In this document: in pieces, positions 34,027 to 45,111 of the stretch | How the letters are laid out: every line of letters starts with the position of its first letter | How positions within the stretch are numbered: position 1 is the stretch's first letter | DNA from: Pardosa pseudoannulata | Lineage: Eukaryota > Arthropoda > Arachnida > Araneae > Lycosidae | Length of the DNA stretch: 64,000 nt | NCBI GenBank assembly: GCA_032207245.1 | Contig: CM063500.1 | Coordinates: forward strand, 79,714,105-79,778,104 | Reading direction: 5' to 3' | Notes under the pieces: generated by a model | Told to the model about the DNA's origin: nothing | What the model saw: the letters and a program-made list of their open reading frames with translations, nothing else | The model's database searches: none | Made by a program: the position numbers and the translations under genes

Positions 34027-34390
34027 TGTGTAATTCTTCTTAATTGTTAGACAAACTTAAATTATTAAATACGTTTACCCTAAAATTTACGTAGTCAGCC
34101 ATTCAAAATAGCTAAAGCTACGAATTAATATCTTAGTACATTACCGATAGATGGCTGCACTATACCTTTAAAATTTCTCTTAGAATTTTTGGCAGAAGGA
34201 GAAGAACATGGACATTCTTACTTTTTATAGTAGTAGAGGCGTGGATTTAGTCTTTCTTTCCATGGCAGTTATGGTTTCCCAGTAGACAAACCAGTGGTTT
34301 TCAAAAAGGAGAAGGAGGTTAATCACGTCCCGGGAGGCCAAATGATTTATTCTATATGTTTTACTGCTATATTTTTTAGGGGGGAGGAGG

Positions 34391-34566
34391 GAACGATGAT
34401 CAAATGATACAGCGCTGCTCTTCAGTGCCGGAGTTTGCGGGTTCGAATCCCACTGGTGGCATGGATGTTCGTAGCAGTTTGAAATCAGCTTTAAGCAGTA
34501 GGTCCTGGTCTCATTAGTCATCTTGTAGCAAAACGGTAGCCCGTAGCGCTCCCAAACCAAATCAAA
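34391..34566 (+). repeat. tRNA-derived SINE copy 4
   Basis: Plus-strand copy: GATCAAATGATACAGCGCTG head, B-box GGGTTCGAATCCCAC, the GCTTTAAGCAGTAGGTCC body, and tail CCCAAACCAAATCAAA. It is more diverged than copies 5 and 6. Confidence 0.75.
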
Positions 34567-34845
34567 TTTTTCGGTTGCTGATTTTTACAGTTAAAATTTA
34601 ACCGATTGCTGTTAACACTTCAAGAAATTTGACAAACTGGGCTAGCAAACGAAATGCATGTTTTGTCATGCGCGCCTATAAAGCTTGTTCCTCTACTGGC
34701 CCAGCCCTCACACACGTGTACTCTTACGTATTCGGTGTACAAGATTTTCATCCGTGTTGCGAAGGAGTAGTTTTGCATTTCGTTCAGTTCCTTTCATGAA
34801 ATTCGCCAAAATATGCAAATTCTTTTAATCATGAATATGAGACCC

Positions 34846-35004
34846 TGGGGTTTACTTTGGACGTTGCAAGTCTGGTCGAATACGTTCGTTGTGACTTCAC
34901 TTTGACGTCAGCTTGATCGTTGCTCACATAATGTCCGCAAGGTGACGCCAAAATGACATCATAAAGAAGGTTCGAACCGAACTGCAACATCCAGATTAAG
35001 AGCC
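34846..35004. mobile_element. Foldback MITE M1, full copy
   Basis: The arms GGGGTTTACTTTGGACGTTG and CAACATCCAGATTAAGAGCC face each other about 160 bp apart, with CACTTTGACGTCAGCTTGAT and CAAGGTGACGCCAAAATGAC as inner inverted repeats. Two other copies lie at 36055 and 54881. Confidence 0.78.
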
Positions 35005-35131
35005 TAAATGATTTCGTTAATGACAAGGACATTTAACTCTGTGACGCCATATTTAAATACCCCATTCGAAAAAATAATATATTTTAAACAGCTTGATCTG
35101 AAGTTCATTTTAAAATACGGCAGCTACCATA

Positions 35132-35270
35132 TTACAGTCGACTTATATCACTGGTGACTTTGGCGTCATAATGACGTCAGAAATCGCCAGAGATGGGAAT
35201 TCGGTATCGTAAATTTTCTCCTCTAACATCATTATGACGCAGAAGTCACCATAGACATATATCGACCATA
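35132..35270. mobile_element. Foldback MITE M3
   Basis: A near-perfect long hairpin: TCACTGGTGACTTTGGCGTC and ATAATGACGTCAGA on one side, TCTAACATCATTATGACGC and AGAAGTCACCATAGACATAT on the other, with outer arms GTCGACTTATAT and ATATATCGACC. No coding capacity. Confidence 0.75.
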
Positions 35271-35293
35271 GTATGCTAGCACCTTACATTTAG

Positions 35294-35410
35294 AGCCAAA
35301 GTCGTTTAACGGGTAACCGCTATTGACCCATGGCGCCAACCAAAGGTGGGACGGAATTCTCCGTTTAAACAGAGATTAACCTTGGCTAGCGGTTAAACGA
35401 CTTTGGTGAG
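35294..35410. mobile_element. Foldback MITE M2, copy 1
   Basis: The arms CCAAAGTCGTTTAACGGGTA and GCGGTTAAACGACTTTGG enclose about 80 bp, including CCGTTTAAACAGAGATTAAC. The same element is at 55053-55170. Confidence 0.78.
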
Positions 35411-35559
35411 AGCCATCTATTAGTCAGAAATTAATCTCTATACATTTATGTAGTGCAGCTTGCATTTGCGAGCAGAGTTCGTTATACGATTTTAATGGCA
35501 TAGCAACTTCATGTGAGTACAGCTCGTCATTCAATGCGCTTGGGTTAACGAAAAGTGAC

Positions 35560-36054
35560 TGGAGGCCGGGATATCTCGTTTAAAACTTGGACTGACCCCG
35601 GAAACCTGGGATGTGTGGTCACTTAAATAGTTCTAGTTGACGCCAGTTTCCGTGGATATTGGTCACTTGGGACACAGCAGAGAAGTGTAGGTTTGTCTAC
35701 GTCTACTAGCCGAAAGTAAGCCCCAGAAGGCTAACTCCAATACCGCCCTTACCGGGCATGACCCATTCCCCGCCTATCTTAGCCGGTTTCAGCTCTCTGA
35801 TTCGGCTAGTCCTAGTTGTGTTTGAGGTTGCCAGGGTCCATCCGACCTATTTGACTGCTCTCTCCCTAGGGATTGGCAATTCAAGCGCCCCAGACAAGGC
35901 CTGGAAGGTGCCTGGGCTGATCAGCTAAATTGTAACAAAACCCTTTCAACCAAACTATGCAAACTCTTCGGTTGGATAATGGAATATTCAGAGAATCTGC
36001 AGGTTCTGTGACAAGGCTGAATCCAAATATGTTACTTCCACTGTACCACACTAT
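35560..36054 (+). other. GC-rich block, possible LINE remnant
   Basis: This stretch of about 400 bp has clearly more G+C than its flanks. Near 35998-36050 one frame reads ICRFCDKAES, which resembles the C-R-x-C-x-E-x-E cysteine motif at the C-terminus of jockey/CR1-type LINE proteins. A possible WDTAEKCRF lies near 35665. Stops and shifts break every frame, so this is only a suggestion. Confidence 0.3.
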
Positions 36055-36157
36055 GGGGCTTACTCTGGACGTTGCGAGTCGGTTCGAACGTTCGTTGTGA
36101 CGTCATTTTGACGTCAGTTTGATCATTTGTTAGCCTAATGTCCGCAAGCTGACGTTG
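36055..36157. mobile_element. Foldback MITE M1, half copy
   Basis: Starts GGGGCTTACTCTGGACGTTG and CGAGTCGGTTCGAACGTTCG and runs to TGTCCGCAAGCTGACG, where the second arm is lost. Confidence 0.7.
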
Positions 36158-36443
36158 CAATTATCTTATTTTAAAATATTTAATTGCAATTATTTTATTT
36201 TAAATTTTTATTATTATTTTTTATTTATTTAATGTGTTTCTAAGTATTATTTTGTCGGTTTTGTATTTATATGTGTTTGTTTGTAATATTTTTACTGTAT
36301 TTATACTGCATTGTATATTATGAATTTCTGTGGACTATACAACCGGAGACACCCAAAACATCTTAAACTTTTGTTTTAAGGTAGATAGTCATCGTTGGTA
36401 CAGCCGATCCATAGATACTAATGAAATTTACTTTTCAATCTGT

Positions 36444-36499
36444 CAGTTACTTTCAAATCGATTTTCCATATATATATAAAATCGATTTGAAAGTGACTG
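36444..36499. repeat. Near-perfect 22-bp stem hairpin
   Basis: CAGTTACTTTCAAATCGATT plus TT pairs with AAAATCGATTTGAAAGTGAC plus TG across a 12-base loop of CCATATATATAT; one pair is mismatched. It is not tied to any element end seen here. Confidence 0.85.
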
Positions 36500-36974
36500 C
36501 CTTTAGAACATTATGTGATTATTTTTTGTTCAAAACTACTTAACTGCAAGTAGTGCTCATGAAATTGTTGTTCTTTGCAGTATTCATTCTCGATATAAAT
36601 GTTTTAAATAAATAAATAAAGCTCAAGAGCTTAATTACAGTGTCAAGTGTGTCGTTACGAGCTGGAGCTGAAGTACTTATTGGAGGTAAACTTTTATCTT
36701 GTGGTATCACGTTTTATTATTGAGTTTTGTAGCAAAAGTTTTTTTCCCTTTTGATAAACGCTTGTAAGCTATAATTTGCCTGAGATATGATTATTCTGAA
36801 TGCTTAGTAATAATGAAGTAACAGTCAATCGTTTTTCTTCGCTTTGCACCGGTTATTACACCAAAAGTTTACTGCAGTGAACAGTGGCGTACACATATTT
36901 CTTTAATGGGAGTTATTTTAAACAACAATACTGTAAATAAATAAATAAATAAATTTTTATACGTTACGCATCCG

Positions 36975-37608
36975 CAGGGCCTGATTAAGGTACTTTTGTG
37001 CCCTCCACCCCCATTGCAAATTTATAGTGAGAAGTTATTATCATAATTAGTCATATAAAAATTATAACATTGAATTAGCAAACAGATTTAAGAAATTAGC
37101 ATTAAAGCAATATTCAAGATCAAAAACACCAAATTTTCATTTTACGTAATCATTATCTCTGTTTAGCCATGCTAAAAATTAAGGACTTTTAAAGACCTAG
37201 AGTGACCCACTTTTTTAATTTTTACCTTGTCACACTCACAAACTCTGTGGTGAAGAAAATAAATAATAATAGAATTAAAAATAATTTAAATTGATGAGAT
37301 GATTTAATAGTTTATAGTGGTACGTTGCTAATAATCTGTCTTATAAATATGCAATAACCCGTAGGATTAAAAAAGCACCAGGTTTGTCGAGGGAATTAAT
37401 TATCAGGTAAATAACAGTAAAGTTAAAGTAAGTAGGAAAAAAATATAGTTCATGACAAACACAATTACCTCGTACAACAATTTATTAAAAATTAACGATG
37501 GTAGCTTAAGTTTGCAATTTTCCCCCTCTTAATATGTGTTTCAAGCACTCGACTAAATTTTTGTGGCCGGGTAAGTGCCTCAAGTGCCCGTGCAATAATC
37601 AGGCCCTG
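36975..37608. mobile_element. hAT MITE
   Basis: Ends CAGGGCCTGATTAAGG and AATCAGGCCCTG enclose 634 bp without recognisable coding. The flanking octamers CGCATCCG and CGAGTCTG agree at five of eight positions, suggesting an old target duplication. The GTGCC...GGC patches near both ends pair. Confidence 0.72.
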
Positions 37609-37920
37609 CGAGTCTGCCATTTTGTCAAATTGTAGTTTAACACATTGAATGCCACGGCAATTTTCAGAAACCTCGACTAAAATGACAATTTGATTTAATC
37701 ACGTATTATACTTGGAATAATTATATTTTTTGCTCATTTTTTAATTTCCTGCTTATGCAAGCCAATTGATTGTTTATTCTTTCCAGGAACCATGTATCAA
37801 TATTAGCACTGATATACTACGAGTTTATTTGTAGCTGCACAAAAAAATAGACTTTTTCGGTGTATTGGTCCATGGAAAGGGTATGAACTTCCAAACGTTA
37901 CCCTTATTTACACCACTGCT

Positions 37921-39510
37921 CAGCGCCATATTATCGGCAGAGCAGGCCGGGCAAGTGCCCAGGGCCCACTGATTTCAGGGGCCCTGGTGAAATAAAATGA
38001 TTAAACATTGCTAGTTTAATACCAAATTTATTCATTAAAATTGTATGTAAACTTTGAGGACAGTATAAAAGTATAATAGCTTGTTGCAGACAGCTACAAA
38101 ATGTTTTGACACTCGGCTCAAGGCAAAAACTAGAGGAGAGGCATGTGCCAGGGGTACCAAATGAAGATGTATGAGATGGATATCATGGGGGGGGGGTAGA
38201 AAAACATACAGTTTGTTTCAGTTACATGGTCAACTTAGCGATCCAGAAAAATCAGACCATATATACGGGGTGACAATATATGCGGAACAATACAACCCTA
38301 TTGAATTGTGACAGGGTTATATTCACCTATCAGAATGTAGTACTCATAAACAGATAATTAACATTTAACATTTTAAAAATAATTCGAAAAGTAAAAACTA
38401 CATTAAAAATTTGCAATATTTTTTGGGGCGGAAATTTATTAGCTTCCCTTACCGATCGAAGTACAGCAAACGTACATACGTACATTCATGTTCAATGCAT
38501 TTAAAAATAATCAGATATACAAGTTTGCTTCCTTTTGTTGGTTGTTAACACAACTTTTTCTAAGTCCCTAATAGATTTTAAATGCTTATCTGCTGATTCT
38601 GAATAAGTAAAATAGTTGAAAACATGAAACTGATCATATAATCCGTAACAAGAAAAAGAAAATGACTGTATAAGCGGTGAGCTTTAATACATGTTCCCTA
38701 TTAAAGTTAGACGGGACTTTAGAAAACTGACCATATAAGTGGGTGACCATATAGCCGGTACTGACAGTACTTGCTTCGGGTGAATCATAGTTGATACCCT
38801 AGTAATGTTAGTAAATACTATGTACACAGTCATCGATTTCAGCTATACATTAACCCCTTCCGGTAAAATGACGAGTCTAGCTCGTCATTAGTTTTTCATT
38901 TCATACCGCACAATGAAGAGCTGCACTCGTCATGCGATTAAAATTACTGTTAAATATGATAATTAATTTAGTTTAAAATTTCTAGTGTACTGAATTTCGC
39001 AACACTTTTATCACTTGTGAAAATCACAAGTCACTATTGCATATTGTTTACTTAGAATTTCTTGGTACAAGTCATTGCCAAATTATGAGTCAGAATAAAA
39101 GAAAACCTACTAAGAAATGCCGTGATTGTTACAAGAATCAAATTAAAAGTGAGACTACTTGGCGGTGTAAACAATTAAGAATTCCTTTGCACTTTGTATT
39201 GAAAAGTACCACTAGCTTGAAGACTATTATCTGTATACCTTATTAATGTTTTGCTTTGATATTTTCTTAATTTTACTGTTTCTGATATTATTTAACACTA
39301 TGTAAAAAGTGGATTTTAATTAAGCATATGTAAGAATTGTAAAATGAAGCAAGTTTTTTAAATAAAAATTAAATGGTTATTCCATGCAGTGTTTCATTAT
39401 TAAATCATACCGGAAGGGGTTAATAAAATGTAATAACTTGGTTTCACCAAGGGCCCCAAACATATTTTCTGCCCTGGGTCCAAAATATTGATAATCGTTC
39501 CCCGCCACTG
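37921..39510. mobile_element. Putative hAT element carrying a piggyBac-derived insertion
   Basis: The left end CAGCGCCATATTATCGGCAG, with AGTGCCCAGGGCCC inside, faces the right end GATAATCGTTCCCCGCCACT, with GGGCCCC and CCCTGGGTCC inside. Flanking octamers share only ACTG. The family A element 38850-39423 sits inside near the right end. Assignment is by terminus style only. Confidence 0.4.
38850..39423 (+). mobile_element. piggyBac-derived family A element, copy 2
   Basis: A 574-bp TTAA-bounded copy of the element at 833-1395, in the opposite orientation. It has the same ends and the same paired ATGACGAG stem-loops; the second stem is slightly decayed to ATGAAGAG. A 69-codon frame at 39037-39246 carries the transposase C-terminal remnant, with KKCRDCYKNQIKSETTWRC still showing the C-x2-C pair. 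It sits inside a putative hAT element (37921-39510). Confidence 0.82.
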
Positions 39511-40334
39511 ATACTGAAATTTTTGTGAATTTCAATCAGTTAAAGAAAATCTACAGTAGGTTCTTCAGCTCAATTTGAAATATGTAATAAGAAAAATGGG
39601 GAAAAGCTAAAAAGGAGACATAGATGATATCAAATGAAACTAACCAAACTAAAAATGTTTTTAGTTTTTCAAAAATTGAGAATTTCTCATTCTGCATTTT
39701 CATAATTTCAACGAGTTTACTTTGACCCCGTTTTTTCCATATCCATCTAAATAATTGCTACATTGTTTAAATATTGTGTAAAGCTTAAATTTATCCGTGT
39801 AAAAATATTTATTAATAGTTTAATTTATTTTTAAGGTAAAAATATGCCCACGTTATCACTTTTAAAATCTGAAATTGAATAAAATTCTTACTGTATGGGT
39901 TTTACTATGACTGACTGTATTTAATACTAGAAGGCTGTACTCGTCGAACCTTAGTACCGTAATTTCACACGCATAGTCCGCACCATCGTATAGTCCGTGG
40001 GCGCGATTTTTTATTTAAAAAATTCCATAAATCATCTGATAGTCAGCACCACTAGATAATCTGTGGACTATACTTGCAAAAATATGTATTTTAGTATGAC
40101 AATGTTAAATCCTTTTAAGAATAAAAACCTAAGTACAGTAGAGTGCCAAAAAGTCTGGATTAGACTCAATTAATTCCACTTTTAAAATTTGAAATCATTT
40201 CTTCTGTCATAGCCTCAGAGACGAATTTTTAACTGAAGACGCAGAGTGGCCTAGATTTCTCTGTTCGAGAACCCAGCTATGTCAATCGCCTTCTAATGCA
40301 AGCCATTGTATTTTTCCACGACAACTGGATCGCT

Positions 40335-40458
40335 TTCATCTCATATTTTCAATGTTTTCTTTTGCTTGCGCCAATTTCTTACTGCTTTCTCGTCGACCGC
40401 AATGTCGACCTTCTGAATTACTTTCAACTTGAAATCAGCAGTAAAACTGCGACGATGT
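40335..40458 (-). pseudogene. pogo-type transposase, N-terminal HTH fragment
   Basis: About 40 codons with the pattern RRSFTA-F-KLKVI and then EKAVRNWRKQ, the first DNA-binding helix-turn-helix of pogo/Tigger/jerky proteins. The part between the two blocks is shorter than usual and the frame ends in a stop near 40340. Confidence 0.6.
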
Positions 40459-40674
40459 TTTAAAGAATAATGAATGACCAATATTAACGCAAATCAAAAC
40501 TCTGAAAACAATGGATTCTGATCCTCGTGGTGAAAAAACACAGAATAACCTCCATAAAATTAAACCTAACAACACCACTTGGGCCTTGATTTCTGGTAGA
40601 GAACGCAATGTTCTCTTGACAAGACTACGTATTGGTCACACTAGACTCAACCACTCTCATTTGCTTTTGGAGGA

Positions 40675-40845
40675 ACCTCGCCGAATGGTTAGGGTGCTGG
40701 CCCTCGGAACCGCAGCTCGTGGGTTCGAATCCCACTATGGCATGGGTGTTCGCAGCCGTTCGGAATCGGCTTTAAGCAGTAGGTCCCGGTCTCATTAGCC
40801 CTCGTGTTGCAAAAAGTAGACCGTAGCACTCCAAACCAACCAACC
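40675..40845 (+). repeat. tRNA-derived SINE copy 5
   Basis: Plus-strand copy with CCGAATGGTTAGGGTGCTGG head, B-box GGGTTCGAATCCCAC, the GGCTTTAAGCAGTAGGTCCC body, and tail CCAAACCAACCAACC. It is nested in the pogo-type element 39957-43013. Confidence 0.8.
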
Positions 40846-41140
40846 ATTTGGGGGAATCTCCTCCTCGTTGTTCAAGCTGCGATTGCCTACTCACCGTTCA
40901 TCATTTAACTTCTTGCACTCTTTTTACACGTTTTTATTTAATGTATTTTAGTAATACCAATTTAAGTTTAAATCACCTTTTGGGTGAATCCCCTTATCCT
41001 GCTTTGACTTTCTCAAACGTATTGGCTTTTATTCCTCTTTAAAATGGTGTCACTCCATTCCAGTTTTTTAACATCTCACTTCCACGCTCTATTTTTAGTG
41101 TTTTGAAATTTTAACTCTGTTAAGCCTTATTTGTACCCCT

Positions 41141-41716
41141 TTAACCCCTTCCGGTAAAATGACGAGTCTAGCTCGTCATTGGTTTTTCATTCCATACCGC
41201 ACAATGACGAGCTACACTCGTCATGCGACTAAAGTTAATGTTAAATATGATAATTAATTTAGTTTATAATTTCTAGTATACTGAATTTAGCAATACTTTT
41301 GTTACTTGTGGAAATACCAGGTCACTATTACATATTGTTTATTTAGAATTTCTTGGTACAAGTCACTGCCAAATTGATCAGTCGGAATAAAAGAAAACCT
41401 ATTAAAAAATGCCGTGTGTGTTACAAGAATCAAATTAGAAGTGAGACTCCCTAGCGGTGTAAAAAATTCAGTATTCCTTTGCACTTTGTTTTGAAAAGTA
41501 TCACTATCTTGAAGACTATTATCTGTATACCTTATTAATGTTTGGCTTTGATATTTTCTTAATTATACCTTTTCTGATATTATTTAACACTATGTAATAA
41601 GTGGATTTTAATTAGGAATATGTAAGAATTGTAAAATGAAACAAGTTTTTTAAATAAAAAATAAATGGTTACTTCACGACAGTTTTTCATTATTAAATCG
41701 TACCGGAAGGGGTTAA
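41141..41716 (+). mobile_element. piggyBac-derived family A element, copy 3
   Basis: A 576-bp TTAA-bounded copy with ends TTAACCCCTTCCGGTA and TACCGGAAGGGGTTAA and both ATGACGAG stem-loops. The remnant of the transposase C-terminus (KKCRVCYKNQIRSET) is present but its frame is broken by point changes. It is nested in the pogo-type element 39957-43013. Confidence 0.82.
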
Positions 41717-42402
41717 AAATAGTTTTAGTCTGTTGATATATGTTCTACTGTGTTTCAGTCTTTTACCTTTCGTCTGGCGTATCTTGTCCTTATTGGACCT
41801 TGCGCCACTAAACCTCATCCAACCTACCTCGTGGTGAAATGACCTTCGACCCTAAACCTTTGATCTTGAACCTTCCACTCGGTGTTGTCAATCGGAACTG
41901 TAAATAATGACTATTGATATTTTCCCGTACTAGAGGACACAATTTAAGATTGCTCTACTTGCTGCTACTGATTCTTTCTGCTTTATAGGTTGTATATTTT
42001 TCATGGTTTATTACCGATACAATATGATTTCTTGACGTCTAGTGAGTCGTGCTTTACTTTACATTTGATCATCGGCCGTTCGCGCGATGTTTAATTCCCC
42101 CCCTCCCTTCTTCCGATTTTGATAATTTGAGCAATGAAAAACCAGCAAATAGTCCGTACAAACAGAAAGTCCGCGGCTGAAGAAATTTGCCTTTTAACCC
42201 TTAATTTGACAAGATGTTTTTTCAAATATTTTTTAATTTGTTATTTTCCCCATGTTTGTGTAGACATTAGGATCTCTGTAAAATAAACAAAAAATATCAT
42301 TTTCCATTTTTGAGATAATGTCCGCTGTGGCGAACACTGACAATTATGTTATATAGTAGTTATAAATATACATGTCCGGTGTAGCGGTCAGACTTAGCCA
42401 AA

Positions 42403-42968
42403 TTAACCCCTTCCGATATGATTCAATAATGAAAAAATGTGCATGAAATAACCATTTAATTTTTATTTAAAAAACTTGTTTCATTTTACAATTTTTACAT
42501 TTTCTCAATTAAAATCCACTTTTTATATAGTGTTAAATAATATCAGAAACAGTAAAATTAAGAAAATATCAAAGCAAAACATTAATAAGGTATAAAGATA
42601 GTCTTCAAGCTAGTGGTACTTTTCAAAACAAAGTGCAATTCTTAATTGTTTACACCGCCAAGTAGTCTCACTTTTAATTGGATTCTTGTAACACACACGG
42701 CATTTCTTAGGTTTTCTTTTATTCTGACTCATTAATTTGGCAATGACTTGTACCAAGAAATTCTAAGTAAACAATATGCAATAGTGACTTGAGATTTTCA
42801 CAAGTGATAAAAGTGTTGCCAAATTCAGTACACTAGAAATTTTAAACCAAATTAATTATCATATTTAACAGTAACTTTAATTGCATGACGAGTGTATATC
42901 GTCATTGTGCGGTATGGAATGAAAAACTAATGACGAGCTAGACTAGTCATTTTACCGGAAGGGGTTAA
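42403..42968 (-). mobile_element. piggyBac-derived family A element, copy 4
   Basis: A 566-bp TTAA-bounded copy in reverse orientation, 690 bp from copy 3 and in the same pogo element, close to its right end. The paired stem-loops lie at 42890-42955. The second and first stems are diverged in places (TGACGAGTGTATATCGTCA, and one end of the other stem reads CTAGTCAT). Confidence 0.8.
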
Positions 42969-43013
42969 GGGTTAATCACAGATAGTCAGCGGACTATAGG
43001 AGCCAAATTACGG

Positions 43014-43316
43014 TACTATTGTTACATCTGCAAGGAGTAACTTACAAAAAAATTATTTTAAATTCAGGAAAGAAAAATGAGTAATACTGCACGCCTTGAG
43101 TGCAAAAAATGGTTTATTAAACATTGAAATTTTTTCTGTTTTTGAAAGTTTGTTTTAATTACAAAAATTTAATAACCACCAAAAAATAGGGGAAAAGTTT
43201 GGCCGTTTGCAATGGAGGAAAAGGTTTTAAACTTATCCAAAATTCTTTTGGTTTCAGGGGTGAATAAGAGTAGTATAAGAATATATTACATATAGAAATT
43301 AAAATCTTCTTCTTCT
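43014..43316. other. AT-rich spacer, nothing recognised
   Basis: No gene, element end or repeat is evident between the pogo element and the LINE fragment. Confidence 0.4.
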
Positions 43317-43480
43317 TTAAAAGCTTAACAACCTGTAACAGGTCTTAGCTGCCTCTACAGCTCGCCTCCTCCAGCCCAGTCTATCCCTGCAAACTCTCTT
43401 CCAGTTCTTTATCTTTAATATTTTAAGGTCATTTTCGACATCATCAAGCCATCTTGTTCGCGGTCGTCCTCGGTAGGTAT
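43317..43480 (-). pseudogene. Non-LTR retrotransposon (LINE) ORF2, C-terminal end
   Basis: On the minus strand an uninterrupted stretch reads RGRPRTRWLDDVENDLKILK, then NWKRVCRDRLGWRRRAVEAA and a stop. This is the standard C-terminus of many arthropod LINE reverse transcriptase proteins (G-R-P-x-T-R-W-x-D-D-V...W-R). It is followed by a short (GAA)n tail on that strand. The copy is cut off at its 5' side, as is normal for LINE insertions, near 43484. Confidence 0.85.
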
Positions 43481-43679
43481 TATAAAAAAATGAAAATGCA
43501 AAGATTAAGTTTAAAATGAATTAGAAAGTGTATATGTTTACATTACTCAGGTGCACTTTCGAAATTAAATTAGAAAGCACAAATCTGGTATCACTGGTAA
43601 GCAATTGCTTCGTTTGAACATACTAAAATTGTTTTCCATATTCATGTATGTAACATTAAGTTAAATTCGGTCCAGATTT

Positions 43680-44230
43680 TTTTTACCTCTTCCCGTGAGT
43701 CGTCGTCAGACATACCAGAACAGGACCGGTTTGAACTAGAAAGACACTTCGAACTTCTCCCAAACAATAGAAGGGTCTGTTGGTTTGGGGGATTCTGATC
43801 CCCGCCGTTCTGGAGTGAACCCCTGTTTTTTCTCCGCGAGGAAGTCTGATTTTTTTAGAGGTCAAGGTTGTGACCGGAGGAGAGTAGAAGGTGAACGCTG
43901 CTGTCATCCGCGGCTTGCGGGATAGACCTTTTGAGGAAAATCATCGCCATATTGTTTTTTGGGGGACGACACCGACTCGAGAGCAGTCTTCGATATCTAC
44001 AAATGATAAGTTGATTCCAGTTGTATTCCTTAGGCATTTTTTTAATTGTATAAAATCATTTAATCAAGATATATATGTCCATGTGATTATTAACGAGTTT
44101 AGATTTCTTCTTACTCAAACACTAGGCCTACGTAACATTTTTACAATGTACCAAGGACAATTGGAAACAATCCGAAAGGCAGACACATTGTTTGCAAAAT
44201 TTTTAGTCTATGGCAGTGTTTACTAAAGTG
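43680..44230. other. GC-richer stretch with unassigned open frames
   Basis: Overlapping frames on both strands between 43683 and 44226 have more balanced composition than the flanks. None shows a family pattern. It could be a promoter with a first exon, or repeat debris. The frame at 43891-44226 (+) is the longest, at 111 codons. Confidence 0.25.
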
Positions 44231-44797
44231 TTAGGTCCACGCCCGACAGAGAAGAGGGGAAATTTGATTGTTAACGGGAGGGCACAGTTCGAAAATGGAT
44301 TCTGTCATTTTCAAATTATTGATAGTTTTTCTGACAGATTTTCTAGTTTGAAATAAATTGATTTCCCTTTTTGTATGATGCAGCAAATGTTAGTGGATTT
44401 GTCTGATATTTTAGATATGCAGCATCACGAACTCTTAAAGTTGCAAAATAATGAATAAATAAAAGCTTAGTATTAAAGGAGCGATGACATGACTGTGAGG
44501 AAACCGAATTCGAATATTCAAATGCAATGATATGATATGAACTTTTGTTACCTTTTCAGACTTCTAATTAGTTGAATTCAGATTCAATGCCCACGAAGGG
44601 TTAGCTTAAGACTGGAGTTGACTAAATTGCAACCTGACATAAAATCTCTTTACAACAAGCATCAAGCGGAAAGATCTCACTATATTTAAATAATACAGAA
44701 AATCTATCATTAAAATAATTTTGTATATGAATTTCAGTTCTCCAGTACGTCTTTTCAAAAAATGCATTCTGTGTTTACTCGAAAAAAATTTTTATTT

Positions 44798-44981
44798 GCC
44801 GAACGATGGCTGAATGATTAAAGTGTTGGCCTTCAGAACCGGAGTTCGTGGGTTCGAATCCCACTATGGCATGCATGTTCGTAGCCGTTCGGAATCGGAT
44901 TTAAGCAGTAGGTTCCGGTCTCATTAGCTCTCGTATTGCAAAAAGTAGACCGTAGCAGCCCAAAACCAAACCAAACCAAAA
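44798..44981 (+). repeat. tRNA-derived SINE copy 6, with a visible empty site elsewhere
   Basis: Plus-strand copy: CCGAACGATGGCTGAATGAT head, B-box GGGTTCGAATCCCAC, tail CCAAACCAAACCAAA. The flanks TTACTCGA and TTCGATAATTTTCTAG occur joined, without the SINE, in the related segment at about 46527-46545. The element therefore entered after that segment was duplicated. Confidence 0.82.
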
Positions 44982-45111
44982 TTCGATAATTTTCTAGCGA
45001 TTTCTTCCTAAAGCCTATCCTCCAAGTTTCTTTAGTAAACATTTCAATCTTTGAATATTAAATATTACGTGTATGTTAGAGGGGGAGGAGATAAAGGAAT
45101 TTTAGAAAGTC

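Larger units (their letters stand above)
39957..43013 (-). mobile_element. Large pogo-type element with three later insertions
   Basis: TA-flanked ends CCGTAATTTCACACGCATAG (left) and CGGACTATAGGAGCCAAATT plus ACGG (right) bound 3057 bp. On the minus strand at 40335-40458 a frame reads RRSFTADFKLKVIQKVDIAV followed by DEKAVRNWRKQKKTL. This is the N-terminal helix-turn-helix pattern of pogo/CENP-B-like transposases; it then meets a stop. More remnant coding may follow downstream but is broken. A SINE (40675-40845) and two family A piggyBac-derived elements (41141-41716, 42403-42968) are inside, making up about half its length. Confidence 0.75.

Noticed and set aside
37640..37870. Another TTAA element starting TTAACACATTGAATGCC
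   Set aside because: Only one end was found; no matching inverted end with TTAA could be located nearby.
40690..40745. True tRNA gene
   Set aside because: A B-box GGTTCGAATCC and A-box-like sequence are present. However, the same sequence recurs six times with a common non-tRNA body and an AAACC tail, so it is the head of a SINE.
43683..44226. A promoter with the first exon of a fourth gene
   Set aside because: Composition is suggestive, but no frame, splice donor and downstream exon could be linked. It is left as an unassigned block.
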